A stretch of 64,000 nucleotides of DNA from contig OZ244039.1 in NCBI GenBank assembly GCA_965215225.1, forward strand, positions 1,364,001-1,428,000. Direction: 5' to 3'. Shown here one piece after another: positions 1 to 8,035 of this stretch (positions are counted from its first letter, which is position 1; each line of letters starts with the position of its first letter). Below the pieces are notes generated by a model that was not told the origin of the DNA, made no database searches, and saw only the letters and a program-made list of their open reading frames with translations. The stretch is from G965215225 sp965215225. Its GTDB lineage: Bacteria > Pseudomonadota > Gammaproteobacteria > CBDBNL01 > JAAOII01. The position numbers were made by a program, and so were the translations under genes.

Positions 1-1
1 T

Positions 2-193
2 TCCTTGCCTTTAATAATTATCCAAATTCTAGTCTTAACTCAGTTGGCTTATCTGCTGGCATTTAATAGCACTGAGTATTGGTATTTTTCTCAGCTTACT
101 ACCTATGTGCTAGATTTAGAAAGCTTTTGGAATACTTGGATTCTTGAACCTCTTTGTTCTAGCCTTTTACGGAGCTCATGTGTGGGATTATAG
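2..193 (+). CDS. cvpA: C-terminal end of CvpA-like membrane protein (partial)
   Basis: This reading frame is open from the left edge of the window, so only the C-terminal 60 or so residues are visible. They begin with a hydrophobic helix and continue with aromatic-rich sequence, as in the end of CvpA (the colicin V production family of inner-membrane proteins). The stop overlaps the purF start by 16 nt. The cvpA-purF order is common in gammaproteobacteria and is the main reason for the call, because the residue-level similarity is weak. A different small membrane protein is possible. Confidence 0.5.
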   Translation, partial: SLPLIIIQILVLTQLAYLLAFNSTEYWYFSQLTTYVLDLESFWNTWILEPLCSSLLRSSCVGL

Positions 194-1671
194 GGGGCTT
201 TACTTATGAGTCTATTAACCAGGTTCTATTTAATGGTTTAACTATGCTACAGCATCGCGGCCAGGACGGCGCTGGTATAGCAACTATTGATGGCGATGCA
301 ATTCACTTAAGGCGATCTGCTGGGTTAGTCAGTGAGGTATTTAAAGAGGATCGCGATCTATTTCGTTTGACTGGGAATCTTGGCTTGGGACATGTTCGTT
401 ATCCCACAGCCGGTAGCTCATCGCCGACCGAATGCCAACCCTTTTATGTCAACAGTCCTTTTGGCTTAGCCTTAGCTCATAATGGCACCATAAATAATGC
501 TAAGGAGCTTAGAGAAGAAGTTAGGGCTAAGGGGCGACGACATATTAATACTGATTCGGATTCGGAGATACTTCTTAATTATTTGGCTTATTGTTTTGAA
601 TCCATTCTTTCTCCTAGTCCGGAGGATCTATTTGCCGTTTTGAAAAAGGTTTATGATTCCTGTAGCGGTGGTTATGCGGTTGGCTGTCTGATAATGGGCT
701 TGGGCTTTCTTGCTTTCCGTGACCCCAATGGTATTCGTCCTTTAATCTTTGGGGAAAGGTCTTCGCGTCAGGGGAAGGAATATTTGGTAGCTTCTGAGTC
801 CATTGCCCTCCAAACCAATGGTTTTGTTCCGCAGCGGGATTTGGAAGCAGGCGAGGCAGTATTTATTAGTTGCGATGGTGAGATATTCTTTCATAAATTT
901 AAAGGAGAAAAGTGCCCTTGTATTTTTGAACATGTCTATTTTGCTCGCCCAGATTCAGTCATAGACAATATTTCGGTTCATCGGGCGCGCCAGCGAATGG
1001 GAGTTGCTCTTAGTGAAGAAGTAAAGAAGGCATTGCCGGCTGGCGATATAGATGTGGTGATTCCGGTGCCAGATAGTAGTAGAGTGGCAGCGGTCGAACT
1101 GGCATTGAAGCTAAACATTCATTATCGTGAAGGCTTGGTTAAAAATCGCTATATTGGCCGCACTTTCATTATGCCACGACAGAATATTCGCGATATCTCG
1201 GTTCGGCGCAAACTCAGCACCATAGATTTGGAATTTCGTGGTAAGAATGTTTTGCTAGTGGATGATTCGATTGTGCGCGGCACAACCTGCCGCCAGATTA
1301 TATCTATGGCACGTCACTCAGGCGCTGCTAAGGTCTATTTTGCTTCGGCAGCGCCACCGGTCCTATGGCCGAATGTTTATGGCATTGATATGCCGTCGCG
1401 GCGGGAACTCATAGCGGCTGATAGGACTGAGGATGAGATTTGTGATTTAATCGGCGCCGATGGGTTGGTTTATCAAAAGTTACCTGCATTAATAGAGAGT
1501 GTGCAGGCCGACAATAGGGAAATTAAAAACTTTGATTGCTCGGTTTTTGATGGTAAGTATATTACTGGCGATATCAGTGAAGAATATCTTACCCAGTTGG
1601 ATATGACTCGCCGCGACGAGTCGAAAACACAGTTAGAAATTTTTGACGAAATGGCTTCTGCCTATTATTAA
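178..1671 (+). CDS. purF: Amidophosphoribosyltransferase
   Basis: PurF catalyses the first committed step of purine synthesis, moving the amide nitrogen of glutamine onto PRPP to give phosphoribosylamine in the cytoplasm. The protein starts MCGIIGGF, so Cys2 becomes the N-terminal nucleophile of the class II glutamine amidotransferase domain after Met removal. GHVRYPTAG and AHNGTINN are typical of that domain. The C-terminal half has the PRPP-binding loop VLLVDDSIVRGTT near residues 357-369. The length of 497 residues is normal (about 505). The gene overlaps the cvpA tail, and aconitase follows after 1 nt, so it is probably co-transcribed with both neighbours. Confidence 0.97.
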   Translation: MCGIIGGFTYESINQVLFNGLTMLQHRGQDGAGIATIDGDAIHLRRSAGLVSEVFKEDRDLFRLTGNLGLGHVRYPTAGSSSPTECQPFYVNSPFGLALAHNGTINNAKELREEVRAKGRRHINTDSDSEILLNYLAYCFESILSPSPEDLFAVLKKVYDSCSGGYAVGCLIMGLGFLAFRDPNGIRPLIFGERSSRQGKEYLVASESIALQTNGFVPQRDLEAGEAVFISCDGEIFFHKFKGEKCPCIFEHVYFARPDSVIDNISVHRARQRMGVALSEEVKKALPAGDIDVVIPVPDSSRVAAVELALKLNIHYREGLVKNRYIGRTFIMPRQNIRDISVRRKLSTIDLEFRGKNVLLVDDSIVRGTTCRQIISMARHSGAAKVYFASAAPPVLWPNVYGIDMPSRRELIAADRTEDEICDLIGADGLVYQKLPALIESVQADNREIKNFDCSVFDGKYITGDISEEYLTQLDMTRRDESKTQLEIFDEMASAYY

Positions 1672-1672
1672 T

Positions 1673-4303
1673 ATGAAAAATACTTATGATGCTCTGAGCG
1701 AGCTTAAGCTCAAAGGAAACACCTATCAGTTCTATGATATAAAAAAGGTTCCTCATTCGGATAGGTTGCCCTATTCATTGAAAATCTTGCTTGAGAACCT
1801 CTTGCGTAATGAGGAGACGGTCGGTTCAGAAGATATTCGTTTCTTGGGGGAATGGACGCCTCATCAACAGCAGGCTAAGGAGATTTCTTATCGCCCGGCC
1901 CGGGTATTGTTACAAGACTTTACTGGGGTGCCAGCCATTGTTGATCTGGCGGCTATGAGGGATGCTATTTTGGCAATGAAGGGTAATCCAAATGCGATTA
2001 ATCCTCAGCAACCAGTTGAACTGGTGGTAGATCATTCGGTTCAAGTGGATAAGTATGCAACCCCAGATGCGCTGAGGCTCAATACGAAACTTGAATATAT
2101 GAGAAATAGAGAGAGGTATCAATTTCTCAAATGGGGACAGAAGGTTTTCAATAACTTCAAAGTGGTGCCGCCTGGTTCCGGTATAGTTCATCAAGTTAAC
2201 CTTGAGTATCTGGCGCGGGTGGCATTTGTTGATCCTAATAGCAATCCACCATTGATCTACCCAGATACTTTAGTGGGCACTGATTCTCATACTCCTATGG
2301 TGAATGGTTTAGGGGTTTTGGCTTGGGGCGTGGGTGGAATAGAAGCAGAGGCAGCTATGTTGGGACAACCTATTTCTATGCTATTGCCTGAGGTAGTGGG
2401 TTTTCATCTTGAGGGGAGATTACCTGAAGGAGCAACTGCAACAGATCTTGTTTTAACCGTTGCTGAGATATTGAGAAAACATGGGGTGGTAGGAAAATTT
2501 GTTGAGTTCTACGGGGAAGGCTTAAAGGATCTGCCAGTTGCAGATAGAGCGACTATTGGCAATATGTCGCCAGAGTATGGCGCAACCTGTGCTATCTTCC
2601 CGGTTGATGAGCTGACCCTAAAATATATGGCTTTAAGCAATCGCTCAGAGGAGTCAATTGCTTTAACCGAAGCCTATTTCAAAGAGCAGGGTATGTTTGG
2701 CAGTCCAGAGCAGATTGAGTATAACAGTGTGGTATCCTTGAATCTAGCTGAGGTGCAACCAAGCATAGCGGGACCCAAAAGGCCGCAGGACCGAGTGCCA
2801 CTTAGAAAATCAAAGGAGATGTTTGCTACAGCCCTTGCTAAAGAAGAGCAGGATATTCGAACTGCTGAGGTCAAGAGTGAAAAAGGGGATTTTACTCTGA
2901 GGGAAGGTGCAGTAGTCATAGCGGCTATTACATCTTGTACCAACACTTCTAACCCTTCGGTAATGCTGGGCGCCGGCCTCATAGCAAAGAATGCCGTAGC
3001 AAAGGGTTTGATGCCTCAGCCCTGGGTGAAGACTTCCTTAGCGCCTGGTTCTAGAGTGGTGACCGAATATCTAAAAGAATCTGGCCTAGATAAGTATCTC
3101 GATGCTCTGGGCTTTAATCTGGTTGGCTATGGTTGCACTACCTGCATTGGCAATTCCGGTCCCCTATTGCCTCCTATATCCGCTGCTATCCGTGAGAATG
3201 ACTTGTCTGTCTGTGCGGTTTTGTCTGGCAATCGTAATTTTGAAGGGAGGGTTCATCCAGAAGTTAAGATGAACTATCTTGCTTCTCCCTTATTGGTAGT
3301 TGCCTATGCTTTGGCAGGACGAATGGATATAGATCTCTATAATCAGCCCTTAGGGAAAGATAAGGAAGGTAAGGATGTTTATATGATTGATATCTGGCCG
3401 AGCAATCAAGAAATAGCTAATGCGGTCCAGAAGTATGTTTCCCGCGACGAATTTTCACGCACCTATGAGACAATTTTTGATGGTGAGGAAAACTGGGAAC
3501 AACTTGAGGTCAAAGATAATAAACAATATGACTGGGTGGAAGATTCTACCTATGTGCGTCCGCCACCTTTTTTTACTGATTTAGCTGAGGGAGAGGATCA
3601 AATAGAAGAAATAACAAAAGGGCGTGTCTTGGTGTTATTGGGCGATTCAGTGACGACAGATCATATTTCTCCGGCTGGGGCCATTAAAGAAGACAGCCCT
3701 GCTGGTGCCTATCTTAAATCACAGGGAGTACCGGTTGAGGAGTTTAATTCTTATGGTTCTCGTCGCGGTAATCACGAAGTGATGATGAGAGGAACCTTTG
3801 CCAATATAAGACTCCGTAATTTGCTTGTGCCAGAAACTGAAGGGGGTATCACCCTTTATAAGGGTGAGCAGATGAGTATCTATGATGCAGCAATGAAGTA
3901 TTTGCAAGATGAAACTCCTTGCCTAGTAATAGCAGGCAAGGAATATGGTTCAGGATCATCGCGTGATTGGGCAGCTAAGGGGCCGCTATTGCTGGGTATC
4001 AAAGCAGTCATAGCGGAGAGCTTTGAGCGCATTCATCGCACTAATCTAGTGGGTATGGGTATTCTGCCTTTACAGTTCAAATCGGGTAAAAATGCTAAGC
4101 TTCTTGGCTTGACTGGTATGGAGACCTATGATATTAAAGGAATCAATGGCGGTTCGGCGCGCGAGGTGCAAGTCCTTGCTTATGACGAAGATGGCAGAAA
4201 GACAGCTTTTGCTGCTGAGGTGCGTATTGATACTCCCCAAGAAATAGAATATTATAGATCTGGTGGTATACTTCAATATGTTCTTAAAAAACTGGCAGCC
4301 TAG
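1673..4303 (+). CDS. acnA: Aconitate hydratase A
   Basis: This is aconitase of the AcnA/IRP1 type, interconverting citrate and isocitrate in the TCA cycle through a 4Fe-4S cluster. The cluster cysteines are visible in CTNTSNP near residue 421 and in GYGCTTCIGNSGP near residues 485-497. The swivel-domain motif GSGSSRDWAAKGP lies near residue 760. The protein has 876 residues from the ATG at 1673 (family about 890). An upstream in-frame start at 1643 would overlap purF and add residues that the family lacks, so the ATG just after the purF stop was chosen. The sppA start directly follows the stop, indicating tight coupling. Confidence 0.96.
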   Translation: MKNTYDALSELKLKGNTYQFYDIKKVPHSDRLPYSLKILLENLLRNEETVGSEDIRFLGEWTPHQQQAKEISYRPARVLLQDFTGVPAIVDLAAMRDAILAMKGNPNAINPQQPVELVVDHSVQVDKYATPDALRLNTKLEYMRNRERYQFLKWGQKVFNNFKVVPPGSGIVHQVNLEYLARVAFVDPNSNPPLIYPDTLVGTDSHTPMVNGLGVLAWGVGGIEAEAAMLGQPISMLLPEVVGFHLEGRLPEGATATDLVLTVAEILRKHGVVGKFVEFYGEGLKDLPVADRATIGNMSPEYGATCAIFPVDELTLKYMALSNRSEESIALTEAYFKEQGMFGSPEQIEYNSVVSLNLAEVQPSIAGPKRPQDRVPLRKSKEMFATALAKEEQDIRTAEVKSEKGDFTLREGAVVIAAITSCTNTSNPSVMLGAGLIAKNAVAKGLMPQPWVKTSLAPGSRVVTEYLKESGLDKYLDALGFNLVGYGCTTCIGNSGPLLPPISAAIRENDLSVCAVLSGNRNFEGRVHPEVKMNYLASPLLVVAYALAGRMDIDLYNQPLGKDKEGKDVYMIDIWPSNQEIANAVQKYVSRDEFSRTYETIFDGEENWEQLEVKDNKQYDWVEDSTYVRPPPFFTDLAEGEDQIEEITKGRVLVLLGDSVTTDHISPAGAIKEDSPAGAYLKSQGVPVEEFNSYGSRRGNHEVMMRGTFANIRLRNLLVPETEGGITLYKGEQMSIYDAAMKYLQDETPCLVIAGKEYGSGSSRDWAAKGPLLLGIKAVIAESFERIHRTNLVGMGILPLQFKSGKNAKLLGLTGMETYDIKGINGGSAREVQVLAYDEDGRKTAFAAEVRIDTPQEIEYYRSGGILQYVLKKLAA

Positions 4304-5344
4304 ATGAAATCAGCTAAACCGACTGAGAAGACGAAATCAACTAAACCTACTAAGGGCCAGGACCAGGGTAAGGGCTTATTTCGTCTCAAATCTCAAGCAC
4401 CAGAGAATCTATGGCAGGTTATTGAGAATAGTCTCAGTGCATCGGTTAAAGAAAACGCACGCGCGCGGCGCTGGCGGATATTCTTCCGATTGGCCTATCT
4501 AGCCATCTTTGTATGGATATTAGTTCTTATTACTATAGGAAGGTTTGGAAGTCAGTTGGATGATTTCAGTGGTGGCGATCATATTGCCTTAATAAGAATG
4601 ACTGGATTGGTAGTGGATAAGTCTATCAGTGTGACAGGTATCAATGCGGAAGATATGAATGAGAGCCTCCGTCAAGCATTTAAGAATAACAATGCCAAGG
4701 CGATTATTCTATCTATTAATAGTCCTGGCGGCAGTCCAGTTCAAGCCGGACAGATATTTGATGAGATTACTCGGCTAAAACTTGCTCATCCAGATAAGAA
4801 GGTATATGCAGTTATCAAAGAATTAGGGGCTTCGGCAGCCTATTACATAGCAGCTGCAAGTGACGAGATCTATTGTGATAAGAGCAGCCTGGTTGGTGCA
4901 ATTGGTGTTATTGGGTCTGGGTTTGGTTTTGAAGAAGCGATTGATAAACTAGGAATAGAAAGAAGACTATATACTTCAGGCGAACATAAGGGATTCTTAG
5001 ATCCTTTTTTGCCTATAGATCCAGCTGAGGAGGTTTTTTGGGAAGGGGTGCTAAGCCGAATACATGAGCATTTTATTGATTCGGTAAAGAAAGGAAGAGG
5101 ATGGCGACTTGCAAATGATAATGAAATTTTTTCTGGCTATATCTATGATGGTGATATGGCAGTTGCCTTGGGCCTGGTGGATGGCTTTGGCACCATTCGT
5201 TCGGTTGCTCAATCTAAGGAGGGTATTGTAAAATTCATTGACTATACTCCAAGAGTCAATCCAGTTGACCGCTGGTTTAGTGCAGCTGCTCAGCAGCTTG
5301 CGATTGCATTTGAGAATAATTTATTAACTAAGAGGATACAATGA
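4304..5344 (+). CDS. sppA: SppA-type signal peptide peptidase (S49 family)
   Basis: This is a short-form SppA, a membrane-anchored serine peptidase with a Ser-Lys dyad that degrades leftover signal peptides in the inner membrane. A charged N-terminal tail (about residues 1-58) precedes one transmembrane segment (about 60-79). NSPGGSPVQA is the oxyanion-side motif. The nucleophile is probably Ser177 in ELGASAAYYIA and the general base Lys229 in TSGEHKGFLDPF, a spacing normal for the family. The length of 346 residues fits the 36-kDa class rather than the double-domain E. coli form. It begins immediately after the aconitase stop and overlaps ahcY by 4 nt (ATGA). Confidence 0.9.
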   Translation: MKSAKPTEKTKSTKPTKGQDQGKGLFRLKSQAPENLWQVIENSLSASVKENARARRWRIFFRLAYLAIFVWILVLITIGRFGSQLDDFSGGDHIALIRMTGLVVDKSISVTGINAEDMNESLRQAFKNNNAKAIILSINSPGGSPVQAGQIFDEITRLKLAHPDKKVYAVIKELGASAAYYIAAASDEIYCDKSSLVGAIGVIGSGFGFEEAIDKLGIERRLYTSGEHKGFLDPFLPIDPAEEVFWEGVLSRIHEHFIDSVKKGRGWRLANDNEIFSGYIYDGDMAVALGLVDGFGTIRSVAQSKEGIVKFIDYTPRVNPVDRWFSAAAQQLAIAFENNLLTKRIQ

Positions 5345-6660
5345 CAAAAACGAGAGCAGAGGTAGCCATGCCGAATTCAGATTATAAAGTAGCGGATCTG
5401 AGTTTGGCAGATTGGGGGAGAAAAGAGATTCTATTAGCCGAGCATGAGATGCCCGGATTAATGGCATTAAGAGAAGAGTATGCTGGTAGGGGCGCACTGA
5501 AAGGTGCTCGTATAGCCGGTTGTCTTCATGCCACTGTCCAGACTGCAGTTCTGATTGAAACCTTACAGTCCCTGGGCGCACAGGTGCGCTGGTCTTCCTG
5601 TAATATCTTTTCTACTCAAGATCATGCGGCGGCTGCGCTTGCAGCTGCTGGCACGCCGATTTTTGCTTGGAAAGGAGAGACAGAAGAGGAATACGATTGG
5701 TGTATTAAACAGACCCTAGCAGGACCGGATGGCTGGCAACCGAATATGCTATTAGATGACGGTGGTGATCTAACCAAGCTAGTTCATGAGGAACATCCTC
5801 ATTTACTGGATTCTATTCGCGGTCTTTCTGAGGAGACAACTACTGGAGTGCGAATCCTCAATGAGATGGCTTCTCAGGGCACATTAGGTGTTCCCGCTAT
5901 TAATGTCAATGATTCGGTTACCAAGTCCAAGTTTGATAATCTTTATGGCTGTCGCGAATCCTTATTAGATGGTATTAAGCGAGCAACCGATCTGATGATT
6001 GCAGGCAAGAAGGCGGTCATCATAGGATATGGGGATGTGGGTAAAGGCTGTGCTCAATCCTTGCGTAGCCTAGGTGCGGTAGTCTATATTGCGGAAATAG
6101 ATCCTATATGCGCACTTCAAGCTGCTATGGAGGGTTATCAGGTAGTCCGTCTTGAGTCTATAGTTGCTGATGCAGATATATTTATATCAGCAAGTGGAAA
6201 TATTAATGTCATCAACTATGAGAATATGCTGAAAATGAAGGATTGCGCTGTAGTCGGCAATATAGGACATTTTGATTCGGAAGTCGAAATTGCTAAGCTC
6301 CGTCATCATAAATGGGAAAATGTTAAGCCCCAGGTAGATAGAGTTCACTTACCTAATGGGCGTTCAATTCTCTTACTAGCGGAAGGGAGACTTGTTAATC
6401 TTGCTTGTGCAACCGGGCATTCCAGTTTTGTTATGTCTACTTCCTTTACTAATCAGGTAATCGCCCAAATAGAGCTATGGAATAATAGTGCCAAGTATGA
6501 TAAGAAGGTCTATCTATTGCCACGTAAGCTAGATGAAAAAGTAGCGCGCTTGCATTTAGCGAAGCTGGGCGTCCAATTAACCTCTCTTAGTCAACAGCAA
6601 GCAGATTATATAGGGGTGCCAATCGATGGCCCCTATAAGCCAGCTAGCTATAAGTATTAA
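5341..6660 (+). CDS. ahcY: Adenosylhomocysteinase
   Basis: AhcY splits S-adenosylhomocysteine into homocysteine and adenosine, removing the inhibitory by-product of methylation reactions. The NAD-binding Rossmann motif GYGDVGKG is at residues 229-236, and HATVQTAVLIETL and the NVNDSVTKSKFDN segment are family signatures. The C terminus ends PYKPASYKY, close to the usual GPFKPDHYRY. The length of 439 residues is normal. The ATG at 5341 overlaps the sppA stop by 4 nt; an internal ATG at 5368 is an alternative start. A probable adenosine kinase follows 25 nt downstream, so both products of this enzyme can be recycled. Confidence 0.97.
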   Translation: MTKTRAEVAMPNSDYKVADLSLADWGRKEILLAEHEMPGLMALREEYAGRGALKGARIAGCLHATVQTAVLIETLQSLGAQVRWSSCNIFSTQDHAAAALAAAGTPIFAWKGETEEEYDWCIKQTLAGPDGWQPNMLLDDGGDLTKLVHEEHPHLLDSIRGLSEETTTGVRILNEMASQGTLGVPAINVNDSVTKSKFDNLYGCRESLLDGIKRATDLMIAGKKAVIIGYGDVGKGCAQSLRSLGAVVYIAEIDPICALQAAMEGYQVVRLESIVADADIFISASGNINVINYENMLKMKDCAVVGNIGHFDSEVEIAKLRHHKWENVKPQVDRVHLPNGRSILLLAEGRLVNLACATGHSSFVMSTSFTNQVIAQIELWNNSAKYDKKVYLLPRKLDEKVARLHLAKLGVQLTSLSQQQADYIGVPIDGPYKPASYKY

Positions 6661-6685
6661 TACTAGCTAGTCTCCTTAGGCAGGG

Positions 6686-7675
6686 ATGTCTCTTCTTTGT
6701 TTCGGCAGTGCCCTTGTCGATCATGAGTTTTCTCTTAGTGATGATCAGCTAAAAAGACTTGGGGCGGCTAAGGGATTAATGACCCTGATTGACCAGAAAG
6801 AATTCTTTCATTATAGTGAGCTGCTTAGTTCTTTCGCTAAGCCTTTACGTTTTGGCGGAGGCTCAGCTGTTAATAGTCTCGTCGCCTATAGCCATTTCGG
6901 TGGCAGCGGCTCTTTTTATGGCATGGTCGGGGAGGATGATAGTGGCAGTTTCTTTATCAGCGAATTAGAGACCATAGGTATAAATGTTCGGTGCAGTGTC
7001 TCACCTGCCACACCTACCGGACACTGTTTGGTTGTCATTACACCAGATGGCGAACGGACCATGCTTACCTATCTGGGTGCAAATAACCAAATAGCTCCTG
7101 AGACTCCTATTGCCAAGCTAATTGACCAACACCAATTCTTCTATGCCGAAAGCTATCTGCTTGCAATTGAAGGATTTTATCAAACTCTTATGGACTATTT
7201 TGCTCTGGCAAGAGAACGAGGTGTGAAGCTATCATTGAGTCTGTCGGATGTTTCTATTACGCGTAGTTGCGCTGCCCGGATTGAGGCTGTCCTAGCCAAT
7301 GGGGTGGATGTCCTATTTGGTAATCACGCTGAGTTCTATAGCTATACTGGTAAAAGCGAACTGGACGATATCTTTGCCGTTCTTAAAGAACAGGTGAAGA
7401 CCCTAGTGATCACAAAGGGAAGAGAGGGGTCGTGGATCTACCACCAGGATTCAATGCTGAGAATTCAATCTCTACCCATAGTTACTAAGGATACCTTAGG
7501 GGCTGGTGATGCCTATGCGGGCGCTTTTCTTTATGCCTTACAGCAAGAAGGGGATTATGAAAAAATAGGCAATTTTGCTTCCTATGCTGCCGGTCAGGTA
7601 GTTACTCGCTTGGGACCGAGGCTTAAAGTCGATGAATGCCGCTCTATTAAGGCAAATTTTTTCCCCGATTCCTAA
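6686..7675 (+). CDS. PfkB-family kinase, probably adenosine kinase
   Basis: The protein (329 residues) has the ribokinase/PfkB fold signatures: an N-terminal glycine-rich segment, GGGSAVNSLVAYSHFGG near residue 57, and the ATP/anion-hole motif DTLGAGDAYAGAF from residue 269, with Asp275 as the probable catalytic base. The substrate is inferred from the position just after ahcY, whose product is adenosine; PfkB enzymes acting on other sugars or nucleosides cannot be excluded. The last 45 codons are repeated at 11095-11229 as part of a segmental duplication. This copy is intact. Confidence 0.85.
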   Translation: MSLLCFGSALVDHEFSLSDDQLKRLGAAKGLMTLIDQKEFFHYSELLSSFAKPLRFGGGSAVNSLVAYSHFGGSGSFYGMVGEDDSGSFFISELETIGINVRCSVSPATPTGHCLVVITPDGERTMLTYLGANNQIAPETPIAKLIDQHQFFYAESYLLAIEGFYQTLMDYFALARERGVKLSLSLSDVSITRSCAARIEAVLANGVDVLFGNHAEFYSYTGKSELDDIFAVLKEQVKTLVITKGREGSWIYHQDSMLRIQSLPIVTKDTLGAGDAYAGAFLYALQQEGDYEKIGNFASYAAGQVVTRLGPRLKVDECRSIKANFFPDS

Positions 7676-8035
7676 TTAAAACTTTTGATTGTCCTAACTA
7701 ATGAAAGCCTTTTGATGTTGATTATCTAATACACATTCTTGTTGTTTTTGTCCCAATTTTCTAGTCAGGAAGCACCTGTTGTTCTTCTTTGAATGTGAAT
7801 TTTTCTGGTATAATCAATATTATTATGAACCAAAAATATGGTTAAATTAAGCAAAATTTTCTTACTATTTGTTCTATCGGTACCTCAATTTAATTATAAT
7901 TTGAGTATAATCTAGTTATAAATATGTTATCAATATGGATATAGTATTTTTTTCGTTTGGAAAAAACGATATAATAAATTCTGCCTTTTAGGCAATTAAA
8001 TATTCTTTAGTAATTTTTTTAATGGATTGATAATT
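7676..8035. other. Intergenic leader of lipoprotein gene A
   Basis: No gene is seen in these 360 nt. The stretch is AT-rich and nearly identical to 11230-11384 plus 12484-12689. It holds a stem-loop-like element near 7750-7771 with loop TTTTCTAGT, several TATAAT-like hexamers (7906-7911 and 7970-7975) without convincing -35 partners, and a short inverted repeat (GCCTTTTAGGC) near 7983. A promoter for the lipoprotein gene probably lies here but its exact site cannot be fixed. Confidence 0.6.
7750..7771. repeat. Dispersed stem-loop with TTTTCTAGT loop
   Basis: The loop TTTTCTAGT is preceded by TCCCAA and followed by CAGGAA, giving only a weak stem here. The same element with a good stem occurs at 11305-11325, and twice inside the IS5-family element at 55624-55643 and 55668-55686. 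The flanking TTGTTGTTTTTGT is also shared. Confidence 0.5.

Noticed and set aside
1643..1672. Upstream extension of aconitase
   Set aside because: It starts from a non-ATG codon inside purF and adds residues unlike the family; the ATG at 1673 follows the purF stop directly.
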